DNA of 44,103 bases, taken from positions 1 to 44,103 of the forward strand of contig CAYPJE010000027.1 of the NCBI GenBank assembly GCA_964410945.1, written 5' to 3'. Below the pieces are notes generated by a model. That model saw only the letters and a program-made list of their open reading frames with translations. It did no database searches and had not been told where the DNA came from. Both the position numbers and the translations under genes were made by a program. Each line of letters starts with the position of its first letter. Position 1 is the stretch's first letter. The DNA comes from CAYPJE01 sp964410945 (GTDB lineage Bacteria; Fidelibacterota; Marinisomatia; Marinisomatales; TCS56). Positions 17,732 to 26,032 of this stretch are shown piece by piece.

Positions 17732-18463
17732 TTATTTTTTATTGAGGTGGTCGTAGACCAGCTTGATCGTATGGTCCAGTAATTCCGGGCCGCCGCTGCG
17801 GCCGTGACCCGGAACGATTATCTCAGCCTCGGGGTAGTTTGACTGGATCCACTGAATAGAACCGGCCCATTGCTCAACAACCGCATTCCTGGTATTACCC
17901 AGATTCCGGGAGGACAAGGCCTTGACCAGGCAACCACCGAAAAGTATCTGGGTGTTTGGAAACCAGACCACGATATTATCGATCGTATGTCCTCCACCGG
18001 GATAACGGATTTGCACTGATTCACCCTGGAAATCAAGATCCAGTGCTGAATCAAAAATGGTTTTGGGGATCGGAAGATTGTATTCCCGACATTTTTCTTC
18101 CGTCAGGTGGCAGGCAATTGATTCGACTCCCCGGGCGTGGAGGACACCGATACCACCCATGCAATCATCGTGGTAGTGGCCGGCAATGAAGTGGGTGACG
18201 GTTACATTCATGGAATCGGTCAGATAATCCACCAGTTGCCCGGTTTGTTCATCATTGCAGGGTGAATCTAACAGCAGGACCTGACCATTTTTAATGTGTA
18301 CGATACCGTTGCAGCCTACCGGTCCCCAGCGCTCTGTGGGCATCAATGAATAGTGCAGGTAGGTGGAATCGGAAATATGAAATAACTGGATATTCTCGTT
18401 GATCGTTATTGGTTCGGCAGCGAATAAAATTCCACAGGTAATCAGGATGAACAATCGTTTCAA
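17732..18463 (-). CDS. Subclass B1 metallo-beta-lactamase
   Basis: 243 residues, the size of B1 enzymes, with a signal peptide (MKRLFILITCGILFAA) for periplasmic export. All six zinc ligands of subclass B1 are present: His96, His98 and Asp100 in HYHDD, His159 in GGGHTIDNIVVWFP, Cys178 in FGGCLVK, and His220 in PGHGRSGG. The spacings His159-Cys178 (19) and Cys178-His220 (42) agree with those I recall for VIM and NDM enzymes. Lys181 and Asn190 occupy the substrate-binding positions of the family. Known B1 enzymes hydrolyse penicillins, cephalosporins and carbapenems; activity here is inferred. TTG start at 18463 overlaps the upstream stop (TTGA), with AGGAG about 10 nt upstream; last gene of a five-gene operon. 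Confidence 0.88.
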   Translation of the reverse strand: MKRLFILITCGILFAAEPITINENIQLFHISDSTYLHYSLMPTERWGPVGCNGIVHIKNGQVLLLDSPCNDEQTGQLVDYLTDSMNVTVTHFIAGHYHDDCMGGIGVLHARGVESIACHLTEEKCREYNLPIPKTIFDSALDLDFQGESVQIRYPGGGHTIDNIVVWFPNTQILFGGCLVKALSSRNLGNTRNAVVEQWAGSIQWIQSNYPEAEIIVPGHGRSGGPELLDHTIKLVYDHLNKK

Positions 18464-19134
18464 AGTGACATCCGCTCCTTTCTAAGCATTAAGTACAGGG
18501 TCAATACAGCCAGGGTGAATACAAATCCGCCGGCTACCGTTCCCAGCATCAGTACCCTATTACCAGTAAGAACACCGATTGATCCTAACAGACATAGAAC
18601 AGCATTCAGGATCAACAGATCACCGGTGATTTGGCCGAGGAATCCGCGTCGATGCAGCGCCAGTGCAAACAGGATAGAAGGCAATCCCAGGAGGGTATAG
18701 GCCAAACCGTTCAGCATTCCGATCACCGATCCGGGATAGATCTGGATCCACTGGATCAAGTATTCAGGATCAAGATTCCGGGCGCCAAGAATCGGCACTA
18801 CCGTGACCTGTGATCCATAGGCGATCATGTTCATCATGCCATAAATGGGAACGAACAGGAGGCCGATAAAGGTCAGCAGGGGATAGTCATCTTTCATTAG
18901 CAGGTAGAGTAAACCAAACAGGATGATCACCAGTGCAGTGAACACAATTGCGTTCAAATAATTGAGGACAAAGATTATATCCTGTTCCAGTGCATAATTC
19001 AGGTAATCATCAATCATCCAGTCCGGCTGAATATTGGAGCCGGAAGCAATCATCAGTACTACCCACAACACCAGGACGATCAACAGGATCAGGGTCAACC
19101 TGGCGGTGATGATAATTAATTTGGTTTTGCCCAT
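18460..19134 (-). CDS. Polytopic membrane protein of unknown function (about 6 TM)
   Basis: 224 residues from the ATG at 19134, 7 nt after the upstream stop; a TTG seven codons earlier is an alternative start. About six hydrophobic helices are visible: LTLILLIVLVLWVVLMIA, AIVFTALVIILFGLLYLL, LLTFIGLLFVPIYGMMNMIA, GMLNGLAYTLLGLPSILFAL, LLILNAVLCLLGSIGVL and a final LGTVAGGFVFTLAVLTLYLML. The layout resembles DUF4386-like proteins, but I cannot confirm that family. Its 3' end overlaps the start of the B1 metallo-beta-lactamase, so the two are expressed together. A transport or sensing role is possible but unsupported. Confidence 0.7.
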   Translation of the reverse strand: MGKTKLIIITARLTLILLIVLVLWVVLMIASGSNIQPDWMIDDYLNYALEQDIIFVLNYLNAIVFTALVIILFGLLYLLMKDDYPLLTFIGLLFVPIYGMMNMIAYGSQVTVVPILGARNLDPEYLIQWIQIYPGSVIGMLNGLAYTLLGLPSILFALALHRRGFLGQITGDLLILNAVLCLLGSIGVLTGNRVLMLGTVAGGFVFTLAVLTLYLMLRKERMSL

Positions 19135-19141
19135 GGTGGTT

Positions 19142-19519
19142 CTAGAACAGTCCAATCAGGATTAGAATAATTACGGTTCCAAACATAATAACCTGAAAAA
19201 CCGACTTGGTTATCAATTGGGCTGCGTCCCGCTGCCAGCTCAGTAGTAGAAAGACTACCAGGTTGCCAGTCAGGACCAATATAATAAAAATGACCAGGCT
19301 GGTTAATCCTTCCTCCCAGATCGCTGCCAGGAACATGAAAACACCGCTTAAAGCGACAATCCAGGTGGATTGGTGCCAGGGGATATATACCGACAGATAG
19401 GTTTCATCATCAAGGCTGGCTGATTGTATTTTCGGAAACACTTTCCGCTCACCCCAGATGGCATGGGCAAAAGCTAGAATGATCAGGAGCATACTGGAAA
19501 ACAGGAAGTAAAAATTCAT
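19142..19519 (-). CDS. Small four-helix membrane protein of unknown function
   Basis: 125 residues, ATG at 19519 with AAGGAG about ten bases upstream. Four hydrophobic segments: residues about 3-20, 52-68, 74-93 and 106-124. Between the first two lies a charged loop with GERKVFPKI and YIPWHQSTW; the conserved-looking WHQ may be functional. Lies 4 nt after the YCII-like gene and 7 nt before the next membrane gene, inside the operon that ends in the metallo-beta-lactamase. Family not recognised. Confidence 0.7.
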   Translation of the reverse strand: MNFYFLFSSMLLIILAFAHAIWGERKVFPKIQSASLDDETYLSVYIPWHQSTWIVALSGVFMFLAAIWEEGLTSLVIFIILVLTGNLVVFLLLSWQRDAAQLITKSVFQVIMFGTVIILILIGLF

Positions 19520-19523
19520 TGCA

Positions 19524-19817
19524 TTATTCTCCTTTAAAAAGGCGTTTGAAACCTGGGTAGGGACGCAGAGGGATTAGTTCGAATTCAATCAAGCCCTGTT
19601 TGACGAAGGGCAGTTCAGCCAGTGTATTTTGTGCGGTATCTAATGATTCAGCTTCCAGGATCAGGACGGCGATATCCTCATCGGATTTGAAATACAATTC
19701 CCGAATAAATCCGGACTGGTGCAGGTCATACGCAGCCTGCGCTTCAGCGTGACCCAGTCGCTGGAAATCCTCGGACCGGGCTGCGGGCAATTCTTTTTCG
19801 ATGGCGATTATTTTCAT
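19524..19817 (-). CDS. Small YCII/muconolactone-isomerase-like protein
   Basis: 97 residues. The pattern MKIIAIEKEL ... AAYDLHQSGFIRELYFKSDEDIAVLILEA ... ELPFVKQGLIEFELIPLRPYP is that of a dimeric alpha-beta barrel (ferredoxin-like) of the YCII or muconolactone delta-isomerase group. These proteins are small cytoplasmic dimers, often of unknown substrate. ATGA overlap with the upstream alkD-like gene shows translational coupling. No catalytic residue can be assigned with confidence. Confidence 0.7.
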   Translation of the reverse strand: MKIIAIEKELPAARSEDFQRLGHAEAQAAYDLHQSGFIRELYFKSDEDIAVLILEAESLDTAQNTLAELPFVKQGLIEFELIPLRPYPGFKRLFKGE

Positions 19818-20533
19818 TTCTTTTTAGCCCTTTTAAAGTGCTGTTTCCTTTCCTTGGTCATTTTCTCACAGGCGTACTGGAAAATCGTGCGCGGGGCAGT
19901 GTCCTTGTATCTCAGGAGAAAAGCTTCCACCGGTTGCGGCTGGAGTTTCCAGGCTTCCCGCAGAAACCAGCCCAGGCCCTGCTGAACCTTTTTCTCCGGG
20001 TCATGCATCAGCGGTTCGATCAATGTCAAAAGGGGAGTAAAATCGGTACGGTCCTTCAGGATTTCGATCAGGGTAACCGGAACCGCCCGGCGCTGGTAGG
20101 TGTTTTCAGCCTGGCGCCAGGGGGCCAGAGCATTGATATCAACTATTTTATTCTTTATAAGCGGGCCGGTGGCATCACGACAGATCACGTCGCAATGAGC
20201 CCAGTTAACGACACCAAGTTCGAACCAGCGGCCGATAGCTGTGAAAGTATCAGCTGTAAAATCAGCGGTAAAATTTTGAATCAGTCTGGTGGCAAAATAT
20301 ATTTCCTCATACTTGTGGCTGGCTGCCAGCAGATTACCCAGCTTGAGTACCCGATCAAGGTCCAGCTCGCCCCGGTCCAGGATTTCTTCACACTTGGCGG
20401 GAATTACATCCTTGCCCAGACCGTATGCATCATAGCCTTCGGTAAAATAGCGGGCGTATTTATCGACCATTGCCTGATCGGCATTGATCTTACAATAATC
20501 AATAATTTCCTGATAAAGTGCTTTTGTATCCAT
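19814..20533 (-). CDS. AlkD-family DNA alkylation repair (DNA glycosylase-like) protein
   Basis: 239 residues from the ATG at 20533, which has a strong GGAGGGG ribosome site; an in-frame start further upstream (20611) lacks one. The protein is all helical, built of HEAT-like repeats, and carries the AlkD residues: Trp111 and Asp115 in NWAHCD, Arg148/Arg149 in YQRRAVPV, and Trp189 in GLGWFLREAWK. Length and residue spacing nearly match Bacillus cereus AlkD (237 aa). AlkD excises bulky or cationic alkylated bases without flipping them. First gene of an operon that ends in a B1 metallo-beta-lactamase; the link between the two is unclear. Confidence 0.85.
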   Translation of the reverse strand: MDTKALYQEIIDYCKINADQAMVDKYARYFTEGYDAYGLGKDVIPAKCEEILDRGELDLDRVLKLGNLLAASHKYEEIYFATRLIQNFTADFTADTFTAIGRWFELGVVNWAHCDVICRDATGPLIKNKIVDINALAPWRQAENTYQRRAVPVTLIEILKDRTDFTPLLTLIEPLMHDPEKKVQQGLGWFLREAWKLQPQPVEAFLLRYKDTAPRTIFQYACEKMTKERKQHFKRAKKK

Positions 20534-20640
20534 GAATCCCCTCCAATTTATTCGACCCAAATCACAGGCGATTATAATATTCTGTGAATGCAATCGCAAT
20601 ATGTTATTCAAGATCGGGATTTTTCAGGGCAGCAATTATA

Positions 20641-20724
20641 ATTTATCCGCCTTCGCAGAAGACCATGCCTGCGTGCCGAAAGCAGGTACGTCGTGCAGGC
20701 ACTGGTTTACCCGTGGGGCTCCAT
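20641..20724. repeat. Dispersed intergenic repeat, copy 2 (84 nt)
   Basis: 77 of 84 positions identical to copy 1 at 12736-12819, no gaps. Contains the CCTGC...GCAGG arms. Lies 17 nt past the stop of the minus-strand Nudix gene and upstream of the alkD-like gene. The GGGGCTCC end points to the upstream gene's stop, as in copy 1. Confidence 0.85.
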
Positions 20725-20741
20725 TTATGAGGAGTTAAAAA

Positions 20742-21749
20742 TTATACGGCAACCAGCTCATATCCGCGGGCAATATGATAATTAGCTTTATCGAAGAACA
20801 GATTGACCCGGCTCATGAATTCCATGGCAATATACATTTCCAGCGGTTTGGACCAGATATCATCCTTGCTAAACACATGGGCAAAGATATGTTTCCTGGT
20901 TAGGCTTACGGCACTGAGTACCTCCGCCAGCCGGAAACCTTCCTGGCAGCGTTTGCTCCCCACCTTGCGATAATAACTCCACACATCATCCATTTGATCA
21001 TCATTGCGGACCATCCATTCTCCGAATTGTGCCACTACATTGTGAGCCCGCTGGTACAGTTCATCACGGTGAAAGGTAGAGTAGCTTTTTGTTGTTGGAT
21101 TTTGCCGGACATCGGTCATCCAATTATTGGTGATAATGTGGGCATCGCGGGATATTATTTTAAATAAAACATCCGAAGGCAGCTCCGGGCCGCTGGTTTG
21201 CTTTCCATCAATATATTGGAATGAATCCTGCATTTTCCATAGATCGGAATAACATTCCAGGAATCGATTTACAGCCAGTGAATTAGGTTTAAAGGCCAGT
21301 TCTGGCAGGTCGTTGAGTGGGAAAAACCGGGCTGCCCGCGCATCATCACCGGCTATGACCTTACCGGCAGTCCATTTGATCTCAAATGTTATCCAGATCA
21401 GGTCTCCATAAAAATCATCTTTGAATGATAACGTATCCAGCAGCCGGATAATTGTCCCATCCAGGCCAGTCTCCTCTGCTAATTCGCGCAGGGCTCCGTT
21501 CTCAATTGATTCATTCAGTTCAACAAAACCGGAAGGAAGACACCACTTACCGGCATGCGGCTCCCGATCGCGCAACACCAGTAAAATCTCCCGCTTTTCA
21601 TTGATTACAACAGCGGAGACAACCGGTACCGGGTTAGCATAGAAAACAGTGTTACATTCTGGACAAAAAACCCGAATCTCGCTATCCACCAGTTTATGCT
21701 GGAGATTACTCCCACAATACGTGCAGTATTTTTGTTCCTTCTGATTCAC
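20742..21749 (-). CDS. Zinc-ribbon Nudix hydrolase fused to an RsbRD_N-like helical domain
   Basis: 335 residues. Residues about 9-31 form a zinc ribbon (CTYCG...CPEC), as in NADH pyrophosphatase-like Nudix proteins. The Nudix box is complete: G at GFVELNESIENGALRELAEETG (G-x5-E-x7-RE-x2-EE-x-G, about 73-94). From about 195 to the end there is a different all-helical domain with WMTDVRQNPTTKSY, RAHNVVAQFGEWM, and EGFRLAEVLSAVSLTRKHIF, the pattern of the RsbRD_N-type sensor domain seen in stress signalling proteins. The fusion suggests nucleotide-pyrophosphate hydrolysis linked to a regulatory input; that is inference. Lies 6 nt after a methyltransferase gene, so probably one operon. Confidence 0.8.
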   Translation of the reverse strand: MNQKEQKYCTYCGSNLQHKLVDSEIRVFCPECNTVFYANPVPVVSAVVINEKREILLVLRDREPHAGKWCLPSGFVELNESIENGALRELAEETGLDGTIIRLLDTLSFKDDFYGDLIWITFEIKWTAGKVIAGDDARAARFFPLNDLPELAFKPNSLAVNRFLECYSDLWKMQDSFQYIDGKQTSGPELPSDVLFKIISRDAHIITNNWMTDVRQNPTTKSYSTFHRDELYQRAHNVVAQFGEWMVRNDDQMDDVWSYYRKVGSKRCQEGFRLAEVLSAVSLTRKHIFAHVFSKDDIWSKPLEMYIAMEFMSRVNLFFDKANYHIARGYELVAV

Positions 21750-21755
21750 CGATAG

Positions 21756-22604
21756 TCAGCCGATTGGATCGCGACACTGAAAAATACTATCATTTTTATT
21801 TAAAACATAATGGTGGTGTTGATCCATTACTTTCCTGATTTCCTTCCGCAGGCGGAACATGAATGTTTGACAGAGTTCCGGATCGTCAATGAATTGAGGA
21901 AAGATTAATGGAAGTTTAAATTCGATATACAGCATACATTTCTCAAAATGTTCTGATGGGAAATTCAGCTTATTCGGGAAATATATTTGTTTGACTGTCG
22001 AAAAGTAACGGTTCAGTAATTCCGCACCAATTTCGGCATTAAAAGATGTCACCAGATGTTGAAAACTGATATCCGGGGAATGGTGGTCAGGCAGCTTGTG
22101 TAAGGCGGAATTGATGTCATTTACCAATTCAATCAGGAATTGCCTGGAATGCGTAATTACAATAAACCAACCATCATGATGGAGGATTCGTGCTATCGAT
22201 GAGATAGTATCCCCCATGAAATTGAGGGAATAACTAGCCAGAATCAGGTGTTGTGATCGGCTTTTAAATGTGGTGACCAATTCACCGGCCCCATGGATGA
22301 ACCGGCCATTGAATCCCGATTGTTTAAGCGTATCAAGGTATGGTTTTCGATTATTATCCAACAGGTCAATACCGGTGCAAAATGAATTTATATCGATCAC
22401 CCCCGACAGATTGGAAGTGAACCTGCCATATCCGCAACCAATATCCAAAACATTGATTGGTCGTTGTTGTACAATCCCGACTAATGCTTCCCGGTATATA
22501 TTTTTGGTATTAGTGGAAAAGCGTCGGATAATTTGCCCGATTAAACGGTGGCGTTTAACCTGGCCGAATGTGTTTTGGAGATTGTTTGGTATATCCGATG
22601 GCAT
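21756..22604 (-). CDS. Class I SAM-dependent methyltransferase
   Basis: 282 residues. The SAM-binding motif I is NVLDIGCGYGRFTSNLSG (about 53-70), motif II is the acidic GIDLLD, and post-I elements include LILASYSLNFMGDTISSIARIL (motif IV region, residues about 131-152) and HHDGWFIVITHS. The C-terminal 100 residues are specific and basic. Substrate unknown. First gene of a probable pair with the Nudix-RsbRD-like fusion. The upstream gap carries a 10-bp direct repeat (22683-22715). Confidence 0.75.
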   Translation of the reverse strand: MPSDIPNNLQNTFGQVKRHRLIGQIIRRFSTNTKNIYREALVGIVQQRPINVLDIGCGYGRFTSNLSGVIDINSFCTGIDLLDNNRKPYLDTLKQSGFNGRFIHGAGELVTTFKSRSQHLILASYSLNFMGDTISSIARILHHDGWFIVITHSRQFLIELVNDINSALHKLPDHHSPDISFQHLVTSFNAEIGAELLNRYFSTVKQIYFPNKLNFPSEHFEKCMLYIEFKLPLIFPQFIDDPELCQTFMFRLRKEIRKVMDQHHHYVLNKNDSIFQCRDPIG

Positions 22605-22682
22605 TTAGCGAACCTGTCAGATTCCCCCGCATTCAATCAAGATAAAATAACTACCGGAGATAGACAAATTGGCCGATGTTCA

Positions 22683-22715
22683 ATACCCAGGTGCTAAATC
22701 ATTGTATACCCAGGT
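22683..22715. repeat. Direct repeat ATACCCAGGT x2 upstream of a methyltransferase gene
   Basis: ATACCCAGGT at 22683-22692 and 22706-22715, period 23 nt (close to two helical turns), in the 158-nt gap upstream of the minus-strand methyltransferase gene. A regulator binding on one face of the helix would fit; no regulator is assigned. Confidence 0.3.
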
Positions 22716-22762
22716 ACCGGATAAACATTACTGTAATAATGGAAAATTCAGACAATAATCGA

Positions 22763-23956
22763 TCAGGCTTTTGTTAATCGCAACACTGTTATCTCATTTG
22801 GCATTCCCAGCCTCAGGGGAGGTCCCCAGTAACCGGTTCCCGTATTGACATATAACATTGTTCCCTTGTGATTGTGCAATCCGGAAACGTATTCGAAGGC
22901 TTGGGCCACTGCCAGGTTGAATGGTTTGAACTGTCCCCCATGAGTATGCCCTGACAATTGCAGGTCAACCCCCAGGCGCTGGGCGGAATAGATCGCACTT
23001 GGCTGGTGGGCCAGCAGAATTTTCAGTGAATCGGTGGGAGCGCCGTGCAAGGCTTTCTCAGGATTCGAAGCATGAGCGGGCAAGACGCGTTCGGCCTCAG
23101 CGTCATTGACACCAGCCAAGGTCAATTTGGCACCATTGATATTCAAAACCCGATGTTCGTTTAACAGGTTGACGAAACCCAATTCCCCGGTTTTATCCAG
23201 CCAGTGTTCCACTCCGGAATAGTATTCATGGTTGCCGGTGATAAAGTATTTCCCATAGTATGGCTTGAGTTGTGACAATGGTTCCACATCATTGCTGAGC
23301 CAGTTCACCGAACCATCTACCAGGTCACCGGTAAGGGCCACCAGATCTGGTTTGAGTTCCTGGACCTGATCCACCACTATCTGTACAAAATCACGCTTGA
23401 TGGTAGGACCAACATGAAGATCGGAAATCTGAACGATCCGCAAGCCTTCCAGCTCCGGTGACAGGTTTTTCAATGGTACATCAATGTTAACAACGGCAGG
23501 CTTACTGCGCGCCCTGAAATAGCCGTAGGCTGATAGTCCGCCGGTGAGACTGACAATTCCCAAGTTCATGGTGGTAATCATGAATTGACGCCGGCTGGGA
23601 TCGGTGGTTTCACCGGTACCAAACCCGGGAAAGTGGGATAACAATTTGCTACCGGTAGCCCATATGGTCCAGCCCAGATCACGGGCAACGACCACAACCA
23701 GAGTCAGGACAAAAAATCCCAGGCTGGTATAACCGATCCACGAGATAATATCGGTCAATCGATTCTCGACACCCTGAAACCGCAGCAGGGGGCCAGCCAG
23801 GGGCAGGGTTGACATTAATAACACCAGGATCCACAATATAGTCTGCCAGGATTTTTCCAGGCCCAGGGATGGAATTATACGTATCCCCACATAACCGTAG
23901 ATAAAGGCCATTACAGTAAATGCAATCAGTAGGAATAACATCGGTATTTTATTCAT
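22763..23956 (-). CDS. Membrane-anchored metallophosphoesterase (YkuE-like) with internal twin-arginine motif
   Basis: 397 residues. Four N-terminal hydrophobic helices (about 1-115) precede SRRQFM (about 121-126) and a further hydrophobic stretch, a Tat-like signal in an internal position. The metallophosphoesterase domain (about 165-395) has the full set: QISDLHVGP, LTGDLVDG, ITGNHEYYSG, LAHQP and LSGHTHGGQ, so the di-metal site is intact. YkuE-type enzymes act on phosphodiesters outside the membrane. Lies 37 nt after the SDR gene on the same strand, so may belong to the TetR-controlled operon. Substrate unknown. Confidence 0.85.
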   Translation of the reverse strand: MNKIPMLFLLIAFTVMAFIYGYVGIRIIPSLGLEKSWQTILWILVLLMSTLPLAGPLLRFQGVENRLTDIISWIGYTSLGFFVLTLVVVVARDLGWTIWATGSKLLSHFPGFGTGETTDPSRRQFMITTMNLGIVSLTGGLSAYGYFRARSKPAVVNIDVPLKNLSPELEGLRIVQISDLHVGPTIKRDFVQIVVDQVQELKPDLVALTGDLVDGSVNWLSNDVEPLSQLKPYYGKYFITGNHEYYSGVEHWLDKTGELGFVNLLNEHRVLNINGAKLTLAGVNDAEAERVLPAHASNPEKALHGAPTDSLKILLAHQPSAIYSAQRLGVDLQLSGHTHGGQFKPFNLAVAQAFEYVSGLHNHKGTMLYVNTGTGYWGPPLRLGMPNEITVLRLTKA

Positions 23957-23993
23957 GGTTTTCAGTTAGAAGCATTATATGGAATTCAGGCGC

Positions 23994-24893
23994 TTAAGTT
24001 TCGAAGTTAAACTTTACGTCGGTCAGGCTCTCTGAGATTGACCATAATTCCCGGGCATCAGCTTCATTATGGGAGGCGCCATTGGATTTAACCTTTGCCG
24101 GCATTCCACGCATGCCGAACCAGCCATCCGGACCATAATACTCACTGCCCTTTACGGCCGGATCGACCGCAGCCATAATAGTTGGTAAGGCGCCCATCTC
24201 GGCATTTTGGGCCAACAATACATTTCCAAAGCTGAACACTTTGGAGTGCTTTTGAAGATTGGTGGCTGTCCAGCCAGGATGGGAGGCCACAGAAATAGCA
24301 TTAATATTATTGGCTGTAAGGCGACGCTGCAACTCATAGGTAAAAAGTAAGTTAGACAGCTTGCTCAAACCATAAGCGCCATTCTTGTTGTAGCCTTTCT
24401 CGGCCGCCAGATTATCGGGATCGAATTTGCCCATATTATGTGCCAAACTACTGACATTAATGATCCGTGCTCCTGGTGTTTGCTTGATCAGGGACAGCAG
24501 CAAGCCGGTCAGGGCGAAATGACCCAGGTGATTGGTGCCGAATTGCATCTCAAAACCATCGGCAGTTTTAAAGTGCTTGGGTATTGCCATGACACCGGCA
24601 TTGTTGCACAGGATGTCCAGACGGCCATTCTGTTTTGCAAAAGTGTCCACAAACAGACGTACTGAATTCAGGTCAGCAAGGTTCAGTTCCATTAATTCTA
24701 GTTTAGCTTGCGGATTGTCGGCCATCAGTTCATCTTTGGCTGTTTGGGCCTTGGTAAGATTACGGCAGGCCATAATAACAGTGGCTCCGTGGCGGACGAA
24801 AGTACGTGTTTCTTCCAGACCAATGCCGCTATTGGCTCCGGTTACAATAGCAATTTTACCTGTCAGATCAGGGATAGTGAAATTAAGTTCCAT
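23994..24893 (-). CDS. Short-chain dehydrogenase/reductase, retinol-dehydrogenase-like
   Basis: 299 residues from ATG at 24893, preceded by GGAGT and only 2 nt after the upstream stop. SDR hallmarks: TGANSGIG cofactor loop (about 17-24), CNNAG, NVSSLAH with the catalytic Ser, and AYGLSKLSN with the catalytic Tyr/Lys. The extended N-terminus and the block GFEMQFGTNHLGHFALTGLL resemble retinol dehydrogenase/WWOX-type SDRs acting on hydrophobic alcohols or ketones with NADP(H). In the operon with a MBL-fold hydrolase under TetR control. Confidence 0.88.
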   Translation of the reverse strand: MELNFTIPDLTGKIAIVTGANSGIGLEETRTFVRHGATVIMACRNLTKAQTAKDELMADNPQAKLELMELNLADLNSVRLFVDTFAKQNGRLDILCNNAGVMAIPKHFKTADGFEMQFGTNHLGHFALTGLLLSLIKQTPGARIINVSSLAHNMGKFDPDNLAAEKGYNKNGAYGLSKLSNLLFTYELQRRLTANNINAISVASHPGWTATNLQKHSKVFSFGNVLLAQNAEMGALPTIMAAVDPAVKGSEYYGPDGWFGMRGMPAKVKSNGASHNEADARELWSISESLTDVKFNFET

Positions 24894-24895
24894 GA

Positions 24896-26029
24896 TTACT
24901 CCGTTGTTTCGGGTGAATAAATCGGGTCGCGCATATATTGTTGCCACCAGGCGCTGGTTTGGTACTTGTCAGGATTGACGATTTCACCGATCTGAGGTGT
25001 CATGAGCCTGATATTTTCGTTAGCGGCAACGGTAAATAATTCTTCTGCCGGCGTGTACCAGCTGTGCAGGGCCAGGTCGAATGTTCCCCAGTGGATTGGT
25101 ACCAGTCGCTGTCCTTTGACCTGTTTATGAATCTCGACTGCCCCCCCCGGACCGGCATGGATCGAACCCCAGGTTTCATCGTAGGCGCCGACTTCGATGA
25201 AAGTAAAATCAAATGGGCCGTATTTTTCTCCGATGATGTTCATGTCAGGCGTCGGACCGGTATCGCCACTATAGAAAATTCGTCGGTTTTCCCCTATGAT
25301 TGACCATGAACTCCACAGGGTGAGATCGCGATCGAGTAAACCGCGTCCGGAGAAATGGCGGGCGGGTGTGGATACGATTTTCAAACCATTCAAGTCGGTT
25401 TCAGCCCACCAGTTAACCTCTGTTATCTTATCGCCAGCAACATCCCAGTCACGTAGCCTTTGTCCGACTCCAAGGGGTACGATGAATTGTAAGTCCCGAT
25501 CCGCGATAGTTTCTATCGTTGCTTTATCCAGATGATCCATATGATCGTGGGAGATGAGTACAGCTTCCACTTCGGGTAGGTTCTTGGCACTGATGGGTGC
25601 CGGGTGAAAGCGTTTGGGACCGGCCCATTGCACAAAGGATGAGCGCTCCGAAAGTATGGGATCCAAGAGCAAGCGTTGACCTTCTATCTCCAGGATCAGG
25701 GATGAGTGACCCAGCCAGGCAAACCGCAGGTCATTGGAGGGCGGGCCATCAAATTGATCGGTTATTGGTATTACTGGCAGTGGTTTGGCCGGGCGTTTGT
25801 CCGGTTGTTTGGAATCGAAATATTTGGCCGTCATACGGATGAAACCTCGCAGGGACATTTCATCGGAGGGGAGATCGTTAAAGAATTTTTTACCGTTATG
25901 ATTGGCGGTTGAAGAAATCGTTGGTTGCGGTACCAGATGGCGGGCCTGATAGCGGCGCAATCCCCTGGCTGACAGCCAGCCCACGGCCAGTATAATTATT
26001 AAAGTAAGCATTAATTTCCTTTTATTCAT
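24896..26029 (-). CDS. MBL-fold hydrolase, RomA/NAPE-PLD-like, membrane-anchored
   Basis: 377 residues. An N-terminal hydrophobic segment (LMLTLIIILAVGWLSA) would anchor or export it. Zinc motif SHDHMDHLD (HxHxDH) at about 160-168; the Asp of GDTGPT and a late PIHWGTFDLALH complete the site. WLGHSSLILEIEG and LLDPILSERSSFVQW are the early blocks of RomA-like and NAPE-PLD-like phospholipase D-type MBL proteins, so a lipid substrate is plausible. It is not a classical beta-lactamase. The ATG follows the operator at 26033-26046 by 3 nt. It is followed at 2 nt by an SDR gene. Confidence 0.85.
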   Translation of the reverse strand: MNKRKLMLTLIIILAVGWLSARGLRRYQARHLVPQPTISSTANHNGKKFFNDLPSDEMSLRGFIRMTAKYFDSKQPDKRPAKPLPVIPITDQFDGPPSNDLRFAWLGHSSLILEIEGQRLLLDPILSERSSFVQWAGPKRFHPAPISAKNLPEVEAVLISHDHMDHLDKATIETIADRDLQFIVPLGVGQRLRDWDVAGDKITEVNWWAETDLNGLKIVSTPARHFSGRGLLDRDLTLWSSWSIIGENRRIFYSGDTGPTPDMNIIGEKYGPFDFTFIEVGAYDETWGSIHAGPGGAVEIHKQVKGQRLVPIHWGTFDLALHSWYTPAEELFTVAANENIRLMTPQIGEIVNPDKYQTSAWWQQYMRDPIYSPETTE

Positions 26030-26032
26030 GAT

